From Microcebus murinus (taxonomy: Eukaryota > Chordata > Mammalia > Primates > Cheirogaleidae), in contig NC_134108.1 of the NCBI RefSeq assembly GCF_040939455.1, positions 18,257,501-18,321,500 of the forward strand: DNA of 64,000 nt. The letters run 5' to 3'. Under the pieces are notes generated by a model. The model saw nothing but the letters and a program-made list of their open reading frames with translations, ran no database searches and had not been told where the DNA came from. Positions 12,901 to 21,900 of the stretch are shown piece after piece (within the stretch, counting starts at the first letter, position 1; every line of letters starts with the position of its first letter). Position numbers and translations under genes: made by a program.

Positions 12901-15900
12901 CTCTCAGCTCCAATACTGACATTTTAGTTTGTGTTATAACTTTAATGTTATATTGGTTTTCCATATATTCTGTAATCGATGAATCCAGACAGCAATTGAA
13001 ATCAAATGTAAATGATCCAGCATCAAAAGATCGAGACCTTGCATTTAGGGACACAGCTTATTTTCTAAATGTAGAGTAAAATACACTTCCTATTTTAATG
13101 AGTTTATAATCTCTTTTTTAAAAATGCTGAACTAATCCATTAGTGTTTCAGAGACATTCCCCAACTGGTAAAGCAAGTAAAAAAATATAAATTTCTAAAA
13201 CACATGAAATCTAATTAGGGAATGGGAAAAGATTACAATTAATTCTTTCAAAATAATACTTTTAACATAAAGTTAGGAGTTACTCTCCAAAAACCTAATC
13301 AGGCATAACCTAAATTTAACTGTATTTTTTCAAAGGTTTATAATGCATAGATATACTAAGCTCTTCTAGTTGTTAAGCTTGACTTTCTATTGCTACCCTA
13401 GTAAGAACTGTCCCATATCTTTGTTATGATTTCTCCCTGGGTAATGTTAGCTACTCCTTTACTATTTTCTAAAGCAAAGCAAAGAACTCCACAGGAAAAC
13501 ATTACTAATATTTATGAATATACTATTTTCCTACACTTCTAAATGAACGGAGGATTATGCTTCTCTGCCCCTCCAAGGAGAAGCCATGAGACTAGTCTTG
13601 GCCAATGAAATGTGAACAGAAACATTGCTTCTAAGCAGAATCAAATACTATATTTCCCCTCAAATAAAACCTATCAATAAAATAAGCCCTAGCAGGATTT
13701 CTAAGCATTTGTGCAATATAAGCCCTACCCCAAAAATAAGACCCAGTGATGGGCATGGCTACGTAGCATATATGCACAATCCATGCATTTCATCATGGAG
13801 TGGTAAAAAAGAGGAGCAGCCCTTCTCATCTGCCCCATGAGAGCTCTATTGCTCAACATGAGAGATTGGAGCCAATGGTGCTAAGGGAAATAGAGTAGCA
13901 AGAAATTCAGGATGGAATTTGGGGTTTGGAGAGTTATGATGATGTTCCAGAAGATGACTTAACTATGTTTGAATAAATGTAGATTGTTGTACCGTACTTA
14001 AAAAAAATAACACATTCCCTGAAAATAAGCCCTAGGGTGTCTTTTTGAGGAAAAATAAATATAAGACCCTGTCTTATTTTCAGGGAAACACAGTAGCTGC
14101 CAGTGTCTTTTTCCTGTTGCAGCAAAGCTGAACCCTGACTTTGAGATGACAGTTTCATGAGACGGTGGACTCTGCTAGCCCAGGTCTTCAGGTGACTCCA
14201 ATAAGAAACCACCCTCACCCCCACTGCCACCCCCCAACTCCCACACTCCACTATGAACATCTAGCAAAAGTGAGACATAATTATTTCAAGCCACTAAGAT
14301 TTCTAATGTTGTTCAGCACCCCAACATAGCCTAGTCTATTCTGACTGGTACAACTCTCAAATGTCTTTTTAGCCCTTTCCTTTCCTCCTTTCCCTTTCCT
14401 CTCCCTTTCCTCTCCCTTTCCCTTTCCCTTCCCTTCCCTTTCCCTTCCCCCTTCCCTTTCCCTTCCCTTTCCCTTTCCCTTCCCTTTCCCTTCCCTTCCC
14501 TTCCCCCTTTCCTTTCCCTTCCCCCTTTCCCTTTCCCTTCCCCCTTTCCCTTCCCTTCCCCTTCCCCCTTCCCTTTCCCTTCCCTTTCCCTTCCCTTCTC
14601 TTCCCCCTTTCCTTTCCCTTCCCCCTTCCCTTTCCCTTTCCCTTTCCCCTTCCCTTCCCTTCCCTTCCCTTCCCTTCCCTTCCCTTCCCTTCCCTTCCCT
14701 TCCTTCTTTTCTTATTTCCTTTCAAAACTCTAGAACTGATCTCTACTAAAAAAATGTATTAGGTTCCCTTTATACCAGGTTCTGTGCTAGAGACTGGTGA
14801 AAATAATGAAACAATGAATATTTTTTCCTCTCCTAAGGAGCTCACGGTCTATATGAGGAAAGGGGCAAACTGAGACCACAGTAGTAGGTATAATCAGAGA
14901 AAGCCAGAGTATAACATGGTACCCAACAAGAGGACACCACCCACTGAGGTATGTAAGCCTAAGCAAATCTTATTAGTCTTTTTTCAAGGTATACTATCAA
15001 GAGATGCCATTCAAATACTTATTCATGGTGAAACTATAGTATCCTCATAAGTTATCTTTATTCCCATACTTTTAACGTTCATGTTGGATACAGCAGTCCA
15101 CATAGCGCACATGCAGGGAGCCTGGCCAGAGGCTGTGCTCACCATTAATAATTAAACAGCTTCATGCATAACTTCTAGATGCCAATTTCCCAACTGTGCT
15201 CTGAGTCATCCCCTCAGAATTATGCATTCTGTTACTTCCCCTTTCACAACACACCAGGATTCAGGTCTTCATAGTTTTGAAAAGGGGCTAAGGATCAAAC
15301 AAATTGGAAAGACTTTGACATTCCAAACTTTAATTGCATTGAAATCTATAGAATATTTTAATTTTTAAAGACAAAATATATAAACAAGATACTTTGTGAT
15401 GCAGCCATACATTTTAAGTTCAGTCTGTAAAGTCTTTATTACTCTGTGATTCTACTTTCCACAAATACATTAAAAATAAATGCTGACAAAAAATGCCATG
15501 CTGAATATTCTGGGTTGTGTCTCATGACAGGAGTGGACTCAGTAGAGAAAGAAATCATCTGTAGTTATTAAATAAAAAAACAAGCTGCGTAAGTTTTGCT
15601 TCATGGGGGAGGGAGTATGCAGAGTTAAGACTTGCAGCAGTATAGAAATTCATCAAAACCTGGGCAATCTTCCTCTTAATAGGTCTGTAGAGCTAGTTTA
15701 GACTAGTTCAGGAAAAACTCTAGGCAATACTGACTTCTTTGACCAGTGCTGTAACAATCATTACTTATCATAAATAAGAGGCACACAAAATCATACAGTC
15801 TAACCTCTTATTTTATAGATGAGAAAATAAAGTCCCAGGGAAATGAAATTACTTAAACGTCCTAGGTTGACTTGCTTTCTAATGTGCTGTCTAATCAGTT

Positions 15901-18900
15901 AGCCTAGTATCTGCTGGAGTATCCATCCCTCATGTGTTCCTGTGTTTCCAAATAAATCTTTAGCAGTACCAATAGCCTAAGAGTGACTTTCCCTAAGGAT
16001 AGCACAGTCCTGCTACAAAAGTCATTCCCCCTTATCTATGTCACCTAGTGCTTTACATTAGGAGCCAAGGGAAGAGCTCCTACTGCTGAATGCATCAGTC
16101 ATCCTGACACTAGAGGCAGCCTTTGTCATCCACATTGCTGTTGGCATATCGCCAGCATAGTCCAAATGACTACAAAAATGTTTTATCCTTTAAACCTGTG
16201 GTCCCCAACCCCCAGGCTGCAGCTGGTATCCATCAGTGACCTGTTAGGAACCGGGCCACGCATCACAGCCTGAGCTCCGCCCCACCCCACCCCAACCCCC
16301 CACTCCCCAGTCCCCACCAGAAGAATTGTCTTCCATGAAACCAGTCCCTAGTGCCAAAAAGATTGGGGACCACTGCTTTAAACAATGTGTTACTTACTTC
16401 TCTAGAAGAAGGAAACTTTATTATAACTTGGTATCTTGGCAATTAGAAAGGAGAAAAAGAAAACAGTGCCAGTTATATAGGCTAAAGGATATTTAAAAGA
16501 TTCACACAATCTCTTACATATCCAAATGAATGGACCTTGAAGTATGAGCCCATGTTGGCGAAAGATTAAAACGCTCATCTTAATATTTGGGTGTACCCAA
16601 CACTAATGACATTGAAAAGGAGTTGAAATAACAAAATTAGTATGTTTCCAAGAATATGTATTGCCATTAAGTTAAAGAAAAAACACAAAATAGTTTGCCT
16701 TATATCTTCATATCTCATGAAATTTTCAAAAAGGCAGTATTTCTCTTCAGATTTGAAAAGGGAAGTGCTAAATTCTGAACTGCTGCCAGAAACACAATCC
16801 AAGGACAATTTTTCTTGTGACTTTCATCATTGGTTTTGCTTAATTTTTTAATGTTTGTACCCATATTATATTTATGCCCCCATTTGATAAGTAGTCTAAA
16901 TGTCTCTTTTAATGATAGTTGAAATTCAAAATATAAATTTCACAACTGAAAAGAAATCAAAACAATAGGAAAAAACAGTGCTTAGTTTTCCAAGGACAAA
17001 TGCTTTCCTTTTTCCCATCCACTAAGAATCACCAAGCTACATATTCTTACTCAAGGTGATTTAGTTTCTAGTTAGTACATGTAAAGTCTTTTAAAGAAAA
17101 ATCCTTAAATATCATTGTGCAATTCAGAGATAAAATGCTTCTAGAAAGCTAAAGCTTGTCATTGTTCCTAAGATGATAATTTTTTATCCATTAAAATTTT
17201 TATAAATTTTTGATACAGGTAATAATGTGATATCATGATGAATCCTAGGTTTTATATACAAAAGGATATAATATGTAGGCATATAGGCTTTGTTATTTTT
17301 AGCGTATCAAGTCAATGAGTCATTATACTTTATCAAGCCATTCTAAACTTGCCCGAGCATTACACTTTAACATGCTGAAATTATAGCCACTGTTGGAAGT
17401 AAAACAATTTATTATTACATTAAATAACTACCATAACACTAACCATAAAGCAGTTTAACTAAAAACAGACTGTACTACTAGCTGCCTACTCCCACTCCTC
17501 CACCCACTAGCTTGTACAATTTTACACAAAACCGAGTGGCTATATTAACCTCAGATAAAACTATATGGCATCAAAGCAGTGCCATCTGAGTTTGAATTTG
17601 ATATACACTGAATTTAATAGTTTAATACTACACTGTTTAAAAGATAAAAGGAGTCACATGATTTTACACAATTCTATTAATTTGTCTAGTTTTTCTTTTT
17701 ATCATATATGAGATGAGAGGGAGACAGTAAAACATAGCAGTTGAACCTTTGGAGCCAGAAATATCTGGATCCATGCTTTAACTCTGCAAGCTATACAGAC
17801 CTCAGACAAATCCATTAACCTTCCTGAGACTCAGTTTACTCATTGAGAATAAGTCCTATTTCTCCAGATTATTAAGTACAAATGACAATGAAAGTAAACA
17901 GAATGAAAGTGACTAGAAAACAGCTTTTAACAAATGTCAAGTATAGGAGGGCCAATGACCAAATGTTTCCAACTTCAAGATTCTATGCTTATATCTGGAA
18001 ATGTGCGTCAACTTAGAATAATACATATTATAAGTAAAGATATGCAAAACTGCTATTTAAATCACATACAAATCATCATTTTTGCTCATTCACATTTTTT
18101 GAGATTGAGATTAAACCTGTTTGTCAAGTGAAAGGGTAACAAAACTGAATGAAGAAAAAACAGGAAAATGCCTAAAACGAAAACAAACTGCTTTTGAGAT
18201 GGTAGCAACAGTATCACCAAGAAGTTTTTCAAAATTACCTTTTCCCAGGTACATGCCAACTCAGACTGGATTTTACTCCTTTGCTAATTTGAAACAGCTG
18301 GGCTTCTGTGGCCTTGTGGTTAATGCCTAACATCTGTCTTATTCAACTATTTACATCATCTTTGGTGACTATAAAAAGAGCAGCTAACTTTAATGAATTT
18401 AAATTAGGAAGTCAAATAAAAATATCTTATTGATTTGTGTCCAAAGCTGAAAGTCTTAAAAGTGTGAGATATTTGGCTTTTCCCTTCTCAACAAATGTAT
18501 TCAACAAGAGAGAAAAAAATATATTGTCTCTGTCTTGTAAATTACTCTTGTATCCATATGCTACACTGAAGATGAGGCTCCTGAAATAGCCACAGAGATG
18601 AGGAGGTAATGCCACCTCTGGGAAGGCTGTGAAATTGAGAAAGGAACTTAAGGGTCATGGAAGGTGTGAGAGAGTGGGGACAGGGGGAGATGTGTTTAGC
18701 TAAGTGGAGAACTCTTGACTGTAGCGAGAAGATGAGTGTATTGGCAGGGTGCTGTGAAGCCACGTATAGAACGGCGATTCTCAATTTTAGTATAAATCAC
18801 AATTGCCACCTATGGTGCTTGATAGATTGCGTATTTCCAAGCCCTTCCTCTAGGAATTCTGATTTGGTGTAGGTATGGAGGATTGCTAGTTGTCTATCCC

Positions 18901-21900
18901 AACATTAGTTTATAGAATTTTATTTGGGGAGGCAATGTGCCCAGATTAAGATAAAAGCCCTAGAATTTCTAGCTACTCTTGCAGCTAGGCATGTTTATTT
19001 GATTGGATCACAGAGACAAAAAAAATATAGCCTAGGAAAGCTGAGTGGTGAAATGGCAGCCTAAGTGCATGAAGACTTTTTGCTGCAGCTCACTAGTCTT
19101 GGACTGCCCAACCGCAGGCTTAATATGTGAGACAATTAACTTCTTCCTTGCTAAACCATGATGTACGTCAGATGATGCCAAAATCTACTGATTCTATTGA
19201 TATTAAAGAATTTGCATTTAAAGAACCCCAGATGATTCTGACGAAGGAGGCTCCAAATAATCACACTAAAAAACTTGACATATTTAGCTTACTATCTATC
19301 AAGAAGCAATCAAAAACCACCACAGAAGATCCTTAAGGAAAATATCTGGATAAAAGTGAGTGAGAGAGAAGGGAAGAAAAGAGTATGAGGTTGTCTATTA
19401 GGTAGGAAGACTCTGTTAGATCATTAAATGAAACCCCTGCCATCCATTTATTTTCATGTGGTCTAACTCTCTCTAAAGAACAGTGAAGGAACTACATGTT
19501 TTTAGCCTACTCAATCACTAAAAGTACAAAAGTCTTTTGAAAATATAATTGAATAGAATTCTAAAGCAACTTTTCCTGGATCTTTTGTCTCACCCTCGAG
19601 AAGTCTCCCCACAGTTAAATGTATGCTTTTCATCATCCAAAAGATCTCTACAGACACAAAACAAATTAAACTTGTTCACTTAGCTTACTCTCTGTTACTT
19701 AAGTGTTGATTAAGTGTGAAATCCTCATTATTTTAAGGATAAGGCCTATTCCTGGGCTATAAATCTGAAACCTTCATATTTTCCTTCTATGGAAGAGCAC
19801 TTTCTATCAACCTACTTTAGTGAGTGCCTAGGAATATCTATTAATTGTGCCTTTTATTTTCTGTATTTCTCGATTCTTTGATATCCTGTGGCATGGCAGG
19901 CCTTGGGAAGAACTGCCCCTCCCAAGATTACCTAATTTCTAGAGAAAGTAAATCCTGCCTTAGAGTGCACCTTTGATATGCAAACCAACCAATCCTGAGT
20001 CCATATCTTCCCATCTGCCTCCTGGCATTAGGCTCTTGCAGTCTGGGATACTATCCTCCTGCCCCAAATCACCCCAGGGCCAGGTACCAGATGATTAGAG
20101 ACCACCCCTACAGCCCAGAGCCCACTGAAATTATTCAAACTAGCCTATCCTAAATTTGCTTAGCTTGCCTACCCTACTTCACCCATTCCTTCCTGTAAAA
20201 ACCACAATAAAGGCTCTAGTCCATGAATTCCTCTTGATCCTGTCTCATGACCAACTCTGATGCTTTTCCCTGTGGCATGGTGGGGTGTGGTGTGCCCCAC
20301 TTGTGGGAACTGTGAGTTACAAAATTCTGTCAATGGCAATCATCTCCTGACCTGTTGGCCTCATCATAACCTGAATAAAAACACAATCCTGGGTACATTT
20401 TCAAACAGTGTGAGAATCACTGAAAATTCCATATTGAAAGCTTAAGAAAATTGAAAGGTCAGGATAACATATATTAATACATGACTAATTTAGAGATAAC
20501 CAGAACATTTGAAAATTTAGAAAATAATTTGTGCTACTCTTTTGAAACCAGTAAGTCAAAAACTAGCTATATTAAAAGCTTACTGTTTTCCTATCTCAGA
20601 ATCATGAAAGCTGTCTCCATATGGTGCCATTGGCTATGTGTGTTTTCTTGGTCAAGTTACTACACCTGTCTCTGCATTTAAACTGTAGGATCTCTAAAAG
20701 CCTGTAATTCATTCAATCCAAAAGGTAGAATCGTTAAGCAAATAGCTGGGAGCAAAGGCAAGTTTTAGAACTTGTATCAGTGCTGGACTATCTCTACCAC
20801 TAACCTGAGCGACTTTCAGCTTATATGAGCTAATTAAGGCAACTAAGTATGGTAACATATCAAAAGGGAAAGGTGCCAGGCATATCATTATCAGAGGAAT
20901 TCCTATATGCAGGATACAAATACATTGTTACACTGACCAAAACCCTGCCTGAGCAATTGTGAATGCACAGCCTAGACTATGCACCCAAGGGAGACTCAGG
21001 ACCCAGGAACTGCAAAACATTTAAAGATATAAAATGGGACAATAGGCTTTGCTTCTGATTCAGCACAGCAATTGAGCTTGAATAAGGCTGAGGATGGCAA
21101 GCCCACACAAAAGTCAGATTACCCATATGTAATAGAAACGCCTTCTATGTGATTAGCCACCAATAAGCACCAGGAAACTTACTGTAGTATTCTGTGTTTA
21201 AGAAAGAGACTACAAATAACTACGCAGACTGACTGATTCTTCAAAGCACTGCTTCTTCACATTTAGGAGATTCTTAAATATTATTAATCCCTGACTAAGA
21301 TACTTTTAAGGTCAGGAAAGTGTCAGAGGTAATATTCCAGATTCTTGCTCCTAAAGGGTTATAAGAGAGTTATGGAAAAAAGGCAAGAGGAGATTATTTG
21401 TTTAATGATGGGCAAAATACAAGATGGAACAAGGAAGTCAGGATCCACATTCTACTTTAGGATGGGAATCGAAACAATGAAAAATGAATTTAGGTATAGG
21501 TTATATAATTTATAATATTTTCCAAGCATGTATTTTAGGCTTAGCTAAATATTATTTACATGAATTTCAGAGTAGACTGTTTCAGTGTGTCTTTTAGCCC
21601 AAAGGACTTGTTACTCATTCAAATTTTTACAAAGAAATTTTAATCCTAAAAGGCAAATAACTTCAGTCAGTACATGAAGACCAAAGTATATTAGAATTAA
21701 ATGGACAATTTTTTTTTAAAAGATTTAATCTCGACCAGTCATTCATGTTGCCTGGAAAATTCTACAGTTGCTAATAAGCAATAAGCTTACCACAAACAGT
21801 ATGCCAAATACTACTTTATCTATACTAAGCATTAAAAGGAAGATTGGAGACATCTCTTGCTATATCTTAATTTACTGTGCATTAAGATCTCTTCAAAATT

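Noticed and set aside
14369..14725. 118-codon Gly/Lys/Arg-rich frame on the minus strand
   Set aside because: It is simply the translation of the GGGAA/GGGAAA repeat; low complexity, no gene context.
17654..17661. TCACATGA, an MITF-type M-box, in RAB32 intron 1
   Set aside because: RAB32 is a pigment-cell gene, so the site is tempting, but an 8-mer like this is expected by chance in 64 kb and another sits at about 54064; no clustering near the promoter.
19127..19336. 69-codon frame with a plausible composition in intron 1
   Set aside because: It overlaps the end of an LTR-like relic and has no recognised domain, splice context or relatives.
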